Below are positions 7,660 to 15,900 of a stretch of 45,998 bases of DNA, piece after piece. A program made the translations under genes and the position numbers. This stretch comes from JBARRO01 sp049644265 (GTDB lineage Bacteria; Bacteroidota; Ignavibacteria; UBA10030). The notes beneath the pieces are model-generated. The model was given only the letters and a program-made list of their open reading frames with translations. It did not search any database and was not told the origin of the DNA. The stretch is from assembly GCA_049644265.1 (NCBI GenBank), contig JBARRO010000191.1:1-45998 (forward strand), in the 5' to 3' direction. Positions within the stretch are counted from its first letter, which is position 1, and each line of letters begins with the position of its first letter.

Positions 7660-10355
7660 TTGGATCTGTCATAAGCCACTATAAGATTTTGGAAAAACTT
7701 GGCGAAGGCGGTATGGGCGTTGTCTACAAGGCCCAGGACACGACGCTCGACCGTCTCGTCGCCCTGAAATTCCTTCCCGCCCACGTCTCGTCTTCCAGCG
7801 AAGACAAAGCCCGGTTCATCCAGGAAGCAAAGGCCGCTGCGTCGCTCACGCATCAGAATATCTGCACGATTCACGGCGTTGAGGAACAGGACGGGAAGGC
7901 CTTTATCGTGATGGAATACGTCGAAGGCAAAACGCTCAACGACTTGAAAGCAAACATGCCGTTGAAACAAGCCGTCGACATTGGCATTCAGTTGGCCGAC
8001 GGGTTGGCTGCAGCTCATGAGAAGGGGATCGTCCATCGGGACATCAAGCCGGAGAATATCATGATCCGCAAGGATGGACGCGTGCAGATCATGGATTTTG
8101 GACTTGCCAAGCTCAAGGGTGCATCGCGCTTGACGAAGGAAGGGAGTACGGTAGGGACGGCAGGGTACATGTCCCCGGAACAAATCCAGGGACAGGAGAC
8201 GGACCACCGCACGGATATCTTCTCGTTGGGGGTGATCCTGTATGAGCTGTTTGCAGGACAATCGCCATTCAAGGGAGTGCATGAGACGGCGATCAGTTAT
8301 GAAATTGTCAATGCCGATCCGGAACCGCTGACGGTGGTCAAGCCGGACCTGGCACCGGAACTCAACTCGATTGCCCTCGAATGCCTTGCGAAAGATCCCC
8401 CCGAAAGAACCCAATCAGTCGCTGAAGTTGCGAAAGACTTACGTCACTATCGAAGGGAGTCGGGCAGGTCGAGAATGAGCATGGTTACTCCGGTCCGACC
8501 GTTGGCAGGGGCGCAAGGGGCGAAGCCCTCCGGCACTCCCTTACTTATCCCGCAGGCTCCGATAAAACGATTCCTTCCGTGGATCGCTGCTAGTCTTCTG
8601 GTCGTGGGCGTGTCAGGATTCGGCGCAGCCTATCTGCTCTTCCGTCCGGGCGAAAAGCAACTCATCCACTCGTTCATTCTTCCTCCTGAAAAGGAAAACT
8701 TTGCGTTCTATGGTAACTATGGTGGTCCGCCGGCCCTCTCTCCGGATGGGACACGGCTTGCGTTTCTGGCGATCGATTCTTCCGGCAAACGATTTCTCTT
8801 CGTTCGTTCTCTGAACTCCGCCGCGGCGCAGAAATTGTCCGGCACGACGGGCGCCTTGTTCCCGTTTTGGTCGCCCGACAATCAGTTCATCGCGTTTGAA
8901 TCACAGGGAAAGCTGAAAAAAATCGACGCAGCGGGTGGTACTCCACTCGTCATCTGCGAGGTCGGCAACTTTCGCAGCGGTACGTGGAACGAAGACGGCA
9001 CGATTGTATTCTCGCCTGCGCCGACAGAGCCCCTCATGGCTGTTCCCGCTTCAGGCGGTACTCCCGTTCCTGTGACAATGTTCGACAAGTCCCGTAACGA
9101 GAATTCACATCGGTGGCCCTGGTTTCTGAAAGACGGAAAGCACATCGTCTATTTAGCCCGAACGGCAGTCTCGGGTGCGCAAACTGAAGGAGACGCAATT
9201 CGTGTTTCTTCACTGGACGGAAAGGTCAATAAGACTCTTACCTTTGCATCGTCGAACGCTGTGGCGGTGTCGGGATACTTGCTGTATATGAGGGAACGAA
9301 ATCTTGTCGCTCAACAGTTCGATGAAAGCTCTCTGGAGCTTAAGGGTGAAGCGAAGACAATTGCCCAAGGAGTCAGCTTCGACCCATCCGTGAACCGCGG
9401 ATTGTTTACTGCTTCTCGCAATGGCATTCTCGTTTACCAGAAGGGTGATTTTCAATCAGGCTCGCAGCTGCTCTTCTGGGACCGGCTCGGCAAACCTGTC
9501 AAGACTGTCAGCAGCCTGGCAGAATACATTTCGACGGAATTGTCACCGAATGGCAGGCAGATAGCTTCGTCGGTGTTCGATTTCAAATCTCACAACAACT
9601 CGATCTGGATTTTCGACGTTGCACGCGGGACGAAATCACGCTTCACCTTCACGGCATCCTACAATCAATCCCCCACATGGTCACCGGACGGAAACCGGAT
9701 CATGTATTCCTCAAATCAGGATGGCACGTACAATTTGTACCAAAAACCGACGTCGGGTGGTGGGTCCGAAGAGGTGCTCTTCAAGTCAACCGGGGACAAG
9801 GCTCCATACGATGTCTCGCCGGATGGGAACTATCTCCTTTATGCATCCGGAACACCAAAGACGCAGGGCGATATTTGGATCCTGCCGCTGAACACGAAGG
9901 GAACTGATGGTGAACGCAAACCGGTGCCGTTTTTGCAGACGGAGTTCAACGAACTGGGAGCACAGTTCTCGCCCGATGGTCGATGGGTCGCTTATAGTTC
10001 GAACGAATCCGGGCAGCACGAGGTGTACGTGAAACCATTTCGGGGTCAAGGCGGCCACTGGCAGGTTTCCCTTTCAGGCGGTGGTTTCCCTCATTGGCGA
10101 GGAGACGGCAAGGAAATCTTCTACATAAGCCCGGATGGTCAGATGATGACTGCGCAGATCGTGCTCTCGGCCGCCTCGGTTGATGTCAGCAATGTACATA
10201 CCCTGTTCGACGTTTCGCTTGCACAGGCGGGCGATTACGATGTGACTGCTGACGGAAAACTGTTTCTCCTGAACGCGCTCATGGAATCGCAAAACCAAAC
10301 GCCGCTCTCGTTGTTGACGAACTGGGATGCTGAGTTGAAGGGGATGAATCATTAG
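7656..10355 (+). CDS. Ser/Thr protein kinase 2, membrane-anchored, with TolB-like beta-propeller sensor
   Basis: 899 residues from ATG 7656, chosen because it restores the family head MIGSVISHYKILEKL; an upstream in-frame GTG at 7626 lies in repeat sequence. Kinase domain about 1-270: GEGGMG (16-21), Lys38, Glu57, HRDIKPEN with Asp129, DFG Asp147, YMSPEQ. One membrane helix at about 307-330. The remaining roughly 565 residues carry repeated beta-propeller blades of the WD40-like/TolB kind (ALSPDGTRLAF, FWSPDNQFIAF, TWSPDGNRIMY, QFSPDGRWVAY). The propeller should face the periplasm and bind protein, glycan or another ligand. GAGG-like sequence (AAGAGG, about 10 bases upstream) may serve as ribosome site. 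Kinase 3 has the same architecture. Confidence 0.94.
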   Translation: MIGSVISHYKILEKLGEGGMGVVYKAQDTTLDRLVALKFLPAHVSSSSEDKARFIQEAKAAASLTHQNICTIHGVEEQDGKAFIVMEYVEGKTLNDLKANMPLKQAVDIGIQLADGLAAAHEKGIVHRDIKPENIMIRKDGRVQIMDFGLAKLKGASRLTKEGSTVGTAGYMSPEQIQGQETDHRTDIFSLGVILYELFAGQSPFKGVHETAISYEIVNADPEPLTVVKPDLAPELNSIALECLAKDPPERTQSVAEVAKDLRHYRRESGRSRMSMVTPVRPLAGAQGAKPSGTPLLIPQAPIKRFLPWIAASLLVVGVSGFGAAYLLFRPGEKQLIHSFILPPEKENFAFYGNYGGPPALSPDGTRLAFLAIDSSGKRFLFVRSLNSAAAQKLSGTTGALFPFWSPDNQFIAFESQGKLKKIDAAGGTPLVICEVGNFRSGTWNEDGTIVFSPAPTEPLMAVPASGGTPVPVTMFDKSRNENSHRWPWFLKDGKHIVYLARTAVSGAQTEGDAIRVSSLDGKVNKTLTFASSNAVAVSGYLLYMRERNLVAQQFDESSLELKGEAKTIAQGVSFDPSVNRGLFTASRNGILVYQKGDFQSGSQLLFWDRLGKPVKTVSSLAEYISTELSPNGRQIASSVFDFKSHNNSIWIFDVARGTKSRFTFTASYNQSPTWSPDGNRIMYSSNQDGTYNLYQKPTSGGGSEEVLFKSTGDKAPYDVSPDGNYLLYASGTPKTQGDIWILPLNTKGTDGERKPVPFLQTEFNELGAQFSPDGRWVAYSSNESGQHEVYVKPFRGQGGHWQVSLSGGGFPHWRGDGKEIFYISPDGQMMTAQIVLSAASVDVSNVHTLFDVSLAQAGDYDVTADGKLFLLNALMESQNQTPLSLLTNWDAELKGMNH

Positions 10356-10361
10356 ATTATT

Positions 10362-10433
10362 GAACTATCGGGTCATTAAGTCATTGAATCAATGAACCGA
10401 TGAAACAATGAGTCAATATTTTTCATGATTGAC
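10362..10433. repeat. Degenerate TCAATGAA-type low-complexity tract
   Basis: After the kinase 2 stop the sequence consists of imperfect words such as CATTGAATCAATGAACCGATGAAACAATGAGTCAAT, cited here only by position within 10381-10416. They have a loose period of about 9-12 bases. A short relative (TTGAACCAATGAATC, GACGAACCAAT) stands before kinase 4 at 13403-13432. No gene or hairpin terminator is evident. Confidence 0.45.
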
Positions 10434-10441
10434 CAGACTAC

Positions 10442-10557
10442 AAGCCATCTCAAAAAAGGACTTTGCCACAAAAAGGCACAAATGGCACATCGAATTTTGT
10501 GAGTTTTGTGCCTTCTGTGGCTCCATAATTCCCAGGCTTTCATTTCTGAGACCGCTT
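10442..10557. mobile_element. MITE-like palindromic element, copy 1
   Basis: A 116-bp non-coding element. The left end AAGCCATCTCAAAA (10442-10455) is an imperfect inverted repeat of the right end (10544-10557, reading AAGCGGTCTCAGAA on the minus strand; 11 of 14 match). Inside, an 18-base arm at 10465-10482 (GCCACAAAAAGGCACAAA) pairs with 10504-10521. The whole could fold into one long hairpin. A related copy lies at 22011-22138. Size, terminal inverted repeats and lack of coding sequence suggest a non-autonomous transposable element; no transposase is in the window. Confidence 0.6.
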
Positions 10558-10567
10558 CTATGAAACC

Positions 10568-10672
10568 ATGATCGGGACAACCATCTCTCACGATAAGATC
10601 CTCGAGAAACTGTGCGAAGGCGGGCCTGCCCGCCGAAACTTTATCTTCATCGCGGGGGGAATGGAACTATGA
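10568..10672 (+). pseudogene. Truncated kinase 5' end (head B), 34 codons
   Basis: The first 57 bases match the start of kinase 5 (15901-15957) at 55 of 57 positions; the differences change Tyr9 to Asp and Gly16 to Cys. Kinase homology then ends at the GGC-GGG codons of the glycine loop, where a perfect palindrome GGCGGGC-CT-GCCCGCC (10619-10634) begins. A tail of about 35 bases resembling that of head C follows and carries a G-rich ribosome-site-like stretch (10652-10660). The frame closes at TGA 10670-10672, overlapping the ATG of kinase 3. Either a recent duplication remnant or a leader frame. Confidence 0.75.
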
Positions 10673-13380
10673 TCGGGTCCCTCATCTCTCACTATAAGAT
10701 TCTTGAAAAGCTCGGCGAAGGCGGGATGGGCATTGTATATAAGGCCCAGGACACCAAACTTAATCGCACTGTTGCTCTCAAATTCCTTCCTGATCGGGTG
10801 AACCAGGATGCTGATGCCAAAGCGCGCTTTCTCCAGGAAGCCCAAGCCGCCGCCGCACTGAACCATCCGAACATCTGTACTATCTTCGGTGTGGACGAAC
10901 ACAACGGCCACCTGTTCATGTCGATGGAATTCGTCGACGGTGGGACGCTCCGCGAAAAACTCCCGTTTGCAAAAGTCAATGATGCGCTTGCTATCGCCGT
11001 GCAGATCGGGGAGGCGCTTCACGAAGCGCATGCCAACGGCATCGTGCATAGAGATGTCAAGGCCGACAACATCATGCTGACCTCGAAGGGTCAGGCGAAG
11101 GTGATGGATTTTGGGCTTGCGAAATTGAAAGGTTCCCTGAAGCTGACCCGATCTTCCAGCACCGTCGGCACGCTCGGGTATATGGCTCCGGAGCAAATCC
11201 AGGGCGGCGAGGTTGATCATCGGAGTGATATCTTCTCCCTTGGTGTGCTCCTGTTCGAACTGATGACCGGGAAGCTTCCATTCCGTGGTGAACACGAGGC
11301 TGCGATCGTGTACTCGATCGTGAATGAGCAGCCGGAGTCGCTGAAGAGTTTTCTGCCCGACGCGCAGGCAGAATTGATGCGGGTCCTTGGACGCGCCCTC
11401 GAAAAGGATCCCGAGGACCGGTACCAGTCTGCGGCGGACATGGTAAGCGAATTGCGCCACCTGTTGAAGCAGTCTTCGCGTGTTCAACGAACGGCCGTGC
11501 ATATGCCTGTCCCTGATATTCATCGTGAGCAAGCGGAATCCGTGGTCGAGGCAGCGCCGGCTTCCAACCTGAAACGGTGGGCAATCGGGGGAGGCATAGG
11601 GATCCTCCTTCTTGGCGCTCTTGTCTACGGTCTTCTCTTTATCGGAGGAAGCAATTCTGCAACACGAGCGACTCTCAATCCGGACATGACCCTGCATGTT
11701 CTTCCGATTCCGTTCAGCGAGTTCTCCTATCCTGGCCTTTCAAAAGACGGCAATTGGGTTGCTTTCCCGGCAGCGAATGCGAATACAAAATGGGACATCT
11801 ATTATATGCACGTCTCCGGGAGTGAGTCGAGGCGGATCACGACGGATTCCATCGGTTCCGGATTCAACCTCAACGCTGACATTTCACCCGACGGAAGCAT
11901 GATCGCATATCAGAAGCCGGGGCCGGGGTCCGAGGGAACCTCTGTCGATATTTGTGTCATTTCTTCCCTTGGAGGCTCGAGCAAACGGATCGTTCAGCAT
12001 GCGACCCTCGCCCGCTGGCGTCCTGATGGACAACGGATCGGATTCGTTCGTTTTGGCGATCCGGGTCAAAAAGGATTGTATAACTTCTGGAGCATTCGGC
12101 CTGATGGGAGTGATATCCGGCTGGAGTTTTCGGACACGCTCGGGGTTGGGGGTCGATTCTCCCGCTACTCGTTCAATTGGTCCCCGGACGGACGGTCCAT
12201 CGTGTGGATTCGTTCGTTCGACGGGGGGTTGCAGGAAATCATCACGCGCGAATTGGAGAGTGGCAGGGAGAAACAACTGACGTTTGACAAGAAGAACATC
12301 GACGATGTTGCATGGACGAAGCGAGGGGTCATTATTTTTTCTTCGAACCGGGGCGGCAACACAAATCTCTGGGTTGTTCCGGCAGAAGGGGGCTCTCCTC
12401 AGCAGCTCACGAAAGGAAGCGGACCGGACATCGGCATGAGTGTCTCGGCAGACGATCAACGGCTCGTCTACCTGCAACAACAACAACTTGGAACGCTCTG
12501 GATTGCGGACGTGAACTCGGGCAGATCTCGGCAGCTGACGTTCGACGACCGACAGATCGAAAGCGTGGCGCTATCGCCCGACGGAAAGAGAATCGCCTAC
12601 ACCATGGGTGATATCGACCCGTTGAAACCTGGTGTGGGATTGTATGTTCAAGATCGTGACGGCGCTGACCGAAATCGGCTGGTTTCTGAGGCAGTGGGGA
12701 TTCTGTCGCTCGCCTGGTCGCCCGACGGTGCCCGTATCGCATTCTCGATGGTTCGACTGAACGAACCACCGGACTCTGCGAGAATCTATGTCATAAACAC
12801 CAGAGACCCGGGTGAACCAAAACAGCTGACGTCGGGAATTCGAGCTACCTGGATAAACCCAGGAAGGTTGGTCGCCGCGAAGTTAGTGCGAACAGGCGCA
12901 ACATACTCAACATACGATGAGAACATCGGGGTCGATGACGCCCTTCCGCCGAAGAGGCTCGACGATTCACTTTCTGTTGTTCGCGTTGTGTCGGGCAATA
13001 GACTCCTTCTTCAGGATCACCATCGGAAACTGTGGACGGTTTCAACTGACTATCTGGAGAATCCATCGAAGGTCAATACAATGGTTTTGGCTATTCCTAA
13101 GGGAGTGCTCGTCATAGCGAGTTCCGGATCGCTCTATGCCCTCGACCCACAGAACCGCATTTGGAAGATTGACTATGCAACGGGAGGAAAGCAACAACTG
13201 CGTGGCTCGTTTCCGGGACTGGATTTTGGCCAATCCGTGCAGGTGAGTGAAGGTGTCTATTATACAACTCCATGGAATTTTGCGTCGGCAGTCGCTGTGA
13301 ACGATGAAGGCTCTGAGCTCGCATTTGTGGCGTACAGATTCAGTGCGAAACTCGTGATGATTGAGAACATTTTCAAATGA
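10669..13380 (+). CDS. Ser/Thr protein kinase 3, membrane-anchored, with TolB-like beta-propeller sensor
   Basis: 903 residues from ATG 10669, chosen by the head MIGSLISHYKILEKL and a G-rich ribosome site 8-10 bases upstream; an in-frame GTG at 10612 lies inside head B. Kinase domain about 1-270 with GEGGMG, Lys38, Glu57, HRDVKADN (Asp131), DFG, YMAPEQ and a Ser/Thr-rich activation segment (TRSSSTVGT). The membrane helix is at about 304-327 (Gly/Leu-rich, WAIGGGIGILLLGALVYG). The C-terminal 570 residues are TolB/WD40-like blades (GLSKDGNWVAF, DISPDGSMIAY, NWSPDGRSIVW, ALSPDGKRIAY, AWSPDGARIAF). Its kinase domain is closer to kinases 1 and 4, yet its sensor type matches kinase 2, which implies domain shuffling. 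Confidence 0.94.
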   Translation: MIGSLISHYKILEKLGEGGMGIVYKAQDTKLNRTVALKFLPDRVNQDADAKARFLQEAQAAAALNHPNICTIFGVDEHNGHLFMSMEFVDGGTLREKLPFAKVNDALAIAVQIGEALHEAHANGIVHRDVKADNIMLTSKGQAKVMDFGLAKLKGSLKLTRSSSTVGTLGYMAPEQIQGGEVDHRSDIFSLGVLLFELMTGKLPFRGEHEAAIVYSIVNEQPESLKSFLPDAQAELMRVLGRALEKDPEDRYQSAADMVSELRHLLKQSSRVQRTAVHMPVPDIHREQAESVVEAAPASNLKRWAIGGGIGILLLGALVYGLLFIGGSNSATRATLNPDMTLHVLPIPFSEFSYPGLSKDGNWVAFPAANANTKWDIYYMHVSGSESRRITTDSIGSGFNLNADISPDGSMIAYQKPGPGSEGTSVDICVISSLGGSSKRIVQHATLARWRPDGQRIGFVRFGDPGQKGLYNFWSIRPDGSDIRLEFSDTLGVGGRFSRYSFNWSPDGRSIVWIRSFDGGLQEIITRELESGREKQLTFDKKNIDDVAWTKRGVIIFSSNRGGNTNLWVVPAEGGSPQQLTKGSGPDIGMSVSADDQRLVYLQQQQLGTLWIADVNSGRSRQLTFDDRQIESVALSPDGKRIAYTMGDIDPLKPGVGLYVQDRDGADRNRLVSEAVGILSLAWSPDGARIAFSMVRLNEPPDSARIYVINTRDPGEPKQLTSGIRATWINPGRLVAAKLVRTGATYSTYDENIGVDDALPPKRLDDSLSVVRVVSGNRLLLQDHHRKLWTVSTDYLENPSKVNTMVLAIPKGVLVIASSGSLYALDPQNRIWKIDYATGGKQQLRGSFPGLDFGQSVQVSEGVYYTTPWNFASAVAVNDEGSELAFVAYRFSAKLVMIENIFK

Positions 13381-13402
13381 GCGTTCCATCGGAAGACAAT
13401 TC

Positions 13403-13432
13403 CTTGAACCAATGAATCGACGAACCAATATC
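13403..13432. repeat. Short low-complexity tract before kinase 4
   Basis: The 60-bp gap between kinases 3 and 4 holds TTGAACCAATGAATC followed by GACGAACCAATATC, a short relative of the tract at 10362-10433. No terminator or clear promoter is visible, so kinases 3 and 4 may be co-transcribed. Confidence 0.35.
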
Positions 13433-13440
13433 TTCGTGCC

Positions 13441-15804
13441 ATGATCGGGACAATAATCTCCCACTATAAGATTCTCGAAAAGCTCGGCGAGGGGGGCATG
13501 GGAGTCGTCTACAAAGCCCGGGACACAACCCTCGATCGCCTCGTTGCCCTCAAGTTTCTGCCGACGAACGTCTCGGTGAACGAAGAAACCAAATCCCGGT
13601 TTCTGCAGGAAGCGAAAGCCGCCGCGGCGTTGAACCATCCGAATATCTGCACAATCTACGGCGTCGATGAATCTGAATCGACGATGTTTATTGCGATGGA
13701 ATTCATCGAAGGCGGCACGCTTCGTGAGAGGTTGCCGTTTGCAAAGACTGTTGATGCGTTGAACGTCGCTCTTCAGATTGGGGAGGCGCTGCAGGAAGCC
13801 CATACAAAAGGAATTGTACATCGGGATATCAAGGCCGACAACATTACGCTCACGTCCAAAGGCCTGGCAAAGGTCATGGATTTTGGATTGGCGAAACTCA
13901 AAGGATCGCTCAAGCTTACGCGGACATCGGGCACAGTTGGGACTCTGGCCTATATGGCGCCAGAGCAGATTCAGGGTGGGGAGGTCGATACGCGCAGCGA
14001 TATTTTTGCCTTCGGCGTATTGCTGTTCGAGATGCTCACGGGTAAACTTCCCTTCCGCGGCGAACACGAGGCGGCGATGGTCTATTCCATCGTCAACGAA
14101 GAGCCGCAATCGCTGCAAAAACTCCTGCCCGATGCCCCGGCTCAACTCGCTCTTATCATTGAACGGGCGTTGGAAAAAAATCCGGAAGATCGGTTTCAGA
14201 CAATTGGGGAAGTTGTTTCCGAATTGCGCCGGCTTCAGCGAAAATCGTCGCGCATGACCCACCCCATTCCCGGCGACAGCACGGGTGTATCTTCGCAACA
14301 GGTCTACGAAAAAACAACAGGAATCGCACCGCAGTTTGCGAGGAAAAGCATGCTCATCGGAGGAGCAAGTGTGGCGACAGTCATGATTCTTATCGCAGCA
14401 CTTCTCTTCTTCGGTCGGTCGCGCACTGTGGATTCTCTCGCTGTCTTGCCTTTTGAAAACGTGGGCGGGTCCGCTGATCAGGAATACCTTTCTGACGGCG
14501 TGACGGAGAGCGTAATCAATAACCTCACAAAAATCTCAGCCTTGCGCGTTGTTCCCCGCAGCACAGCGTTTCGATTCAAGGGGAAGGAATGGGATCCGCA
14601 AGAAATCGGTTCCAAGCTCAATGTTGCAGCGGTGCTGTCGGGGAGAATTACGCATCGCGGCTCGTCTCTCGATATTCAAGTTGACTTGATCGACGTGAAA
14701 CGGGAATCCCAATTGTGGGGGAACCGCTATCAGGCTTCCATGGGCGACCTGCTGTCGGTTCAGCAGCAGATCACGGATGATGTTTCCGCAAGGCTCGGCA
14801 TTGGAATTTCCGAGGAGACCCGTGAGAAATTGTCGAAGCGTGCGACGGAAAATACGCACGCATATCAACTGTACCTGCAAGGGCGCTACTATTGGAACAA
14901 ACGCACCGCCGTCGACATTGAGCGTGCGATCGGGTATTTCAAGAAGTCACTCAGCCTTGACTCCTCCTATGCACTCGCGTACGCGGGCCTTGCCGATTCG
15001 TATTTGATTCAATCGCAATACTCGGGCACACCTTCGACTATTACCGTACCGCTTGCCGAACGTGCAGCGCGGCGCGCTCTTGAGTTCGATCATTCGCTCG
15101 CGGAAGCCCGAACGTCGCTTGCATTTGCCTATTACGATGACTGGAAGTTTGACGACGCGGAGCGGGAGTTCAAGCAGGCAATCGCACTGAATCCGAAGTA
15201 CCCTACGGCGTACCATTGGTACAACATCCTGCTCGCACGGTCGGGTCGCCTTGACGAAGCTTCGCGGATAATCCAAAAGGCACAGGAACTCGACCCGTAC
15301 TCCCCCATCATTACGCTCAACGTCGGCGCGATTGCACTGTACCGAAGGAATTACGAAGAGGCGCTTCGTTCATTCTCTAAATGCTCGGAATTAGATCCTT
15401 CATTCGCACCAGGATATGCGTGGGCGGGAATTGCGCTTGCACGGATGAAACGCGATGCTGAGGCGGAGGCACATTTCAAAAAAGCTCTGGAACTCTCAGG
15501 GAGGTCGAGCGAAACCATTGCATACCTGGGCAACTTTTACGGCAAACGCGGGAGACGGAGCGACGCGGTTTCGCTCCTGAAAGAAAATGAACGACGCTAT
15601 CGGGAAGGAACAGGCGCCGCTTATAACATTGCGGCGATCTATGCAGGTCTTGGGGAAAAAGACAAAGTTATGACTTACCTTGAGCAAGACGTGCGCGACC
15701 ACAGCACCTTTGCAACATCCCTTATGATAGATTTGACATGGGATGATGTTCGGGGCGACCCGCGATTTATTGCTTTGCTCAGGAAGATAGGTTTGGAACC
15801 ATGA
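13441..15804 (+). CDS. Ser/Thr protein kinase 4, membrane-anchored, with TolB-N-like domain and TPR
   Basis: 787 residues. Kinase domain about 1-270: GEGGMG, Lys38, HRDIKADN, DFG, YMAPEQ, activation segment TRTSGTVGT. Membrane helix about 303-325. The outer part starts with a TolB N-terminal/FlgO-like domain (about 330-460; SLAVLPFENVGGSADQEYLS) found in many TPR proteins of adenylate-cyclase and kinase type. At least five TPR-like units follow (about 465-780), with consensus pieces such as YALAYAGLADSYL, AEREFKQAIALNPKYP and AEAHFKKALELS. It is similar to kinase 5 over the TolB-N and TPR parts. The TGA at 15802-15804 overlaps the ATG of head C by four bases. Expected topology: cytosolic kinase with periplasmic protein-interaction sensor. 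Confidence 0.94.
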   Translation: MIGTIISHYKILEKLGEGGMGVVYKARDTTLDRLVALKFLPTNVSVNEETKSRFLQEAKAAAALNHPNICTIYGVDESESTMFIAMEFIEGGTLRERLPFAKTVDALNVALQIGEALQEAHTKGIVHRDIKADNITLTSKGLAKVMDFGLAKLKGSLKLTRTSGTVGTLAYMAPEQIQGGEVDTRSDIFAFGVLLFEMLTGKLPFRGEHEAAMVYSIVNEEPQSLQKLLPDAPAQLALIIERALEKNPEDRFQTIGEVVSELRRLQRKSSRMTHPIPGDSTGVSSQQVYEKTTGIAPQFARKSMLIGGASVATVMILIAALLFFGRSRTVDSLAVLPFENVGGSADQEYLSDGVTESVINNLTKISALRVVPRSTAFRFKGKEWDPQEIGSKLNVAAVLSGRITHRGSSLDIQVDLIDVKRESQLWGNRYQASMGDLLSVQQQITDDVSARLGIGISEETREKLSKRATENTHAYQLYLQGRYYWNKRTAVDIERAIGYFKKSLSLDSSYALAYAGLADSYLIQSQYSGTPSTITVPLAERAARRALEFDHSLAEARTSLAFAYYDDWKFDDAEREFKQAIALNPKYPTAYHWYNILLARSGRLDEASRIIQKAQELDPYSPIITLNVGAIALYRRNYEEALRSFSKCSELDPSFAPGYAWAGIALARMKRDAEAEAHFKKALELSGRSSETIAYLGNFYGKRGRRSDAVSLLKENERRYREGTGAAYNIAAIYAGLGEKDKVMTYLEQDVRDHSTFATSLMIDLTWDDVRGDPRFIALLRKIGLEP

Positions 15805-15896
15805 TCGGCCAGACTGTTTCGCATTACCGAATCATCGAGAAGCTGGGCGAAGGCGGGCCTGCCCGCCGAAGCATCGTACTCATCCCCAGGGAATGA
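15801..15896 (+). pseudogene. Truncated kinase 5' end (head C), 31 codons
   Basis: It starts at the ATG overlapping the kinase 4 stop and reads MIGQTVSHYRIIEKLGEGG, then leaves kinase homology at the same codons as head B and enters the identical palindrome GGCGGGC-CT-GCCCGCC (15852-15867) plus GAA. The following tail contains TCATC and GGGAATG, as in head B. It ends at TGA 15894-15896, four bases before the ATG of kinase 5. Its early codons differ from kinase 5 at many third positions, so it is not a simple local duplication of that gene. Remnant or leader frame. Confidence 0.72.
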
Positions 15897-15900
15897 GACC

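Noticed and set aside
7158..8414. Long minus-strand open frame (418 codons) opposite kinases 1 and 2
   Set aside because: It is antisense to clear kinase coding sequence, has no recognisable domain, and similar antisense frames occur opposite the other kinases (10588-11697, 13042-14298), as expected from their codon bias.
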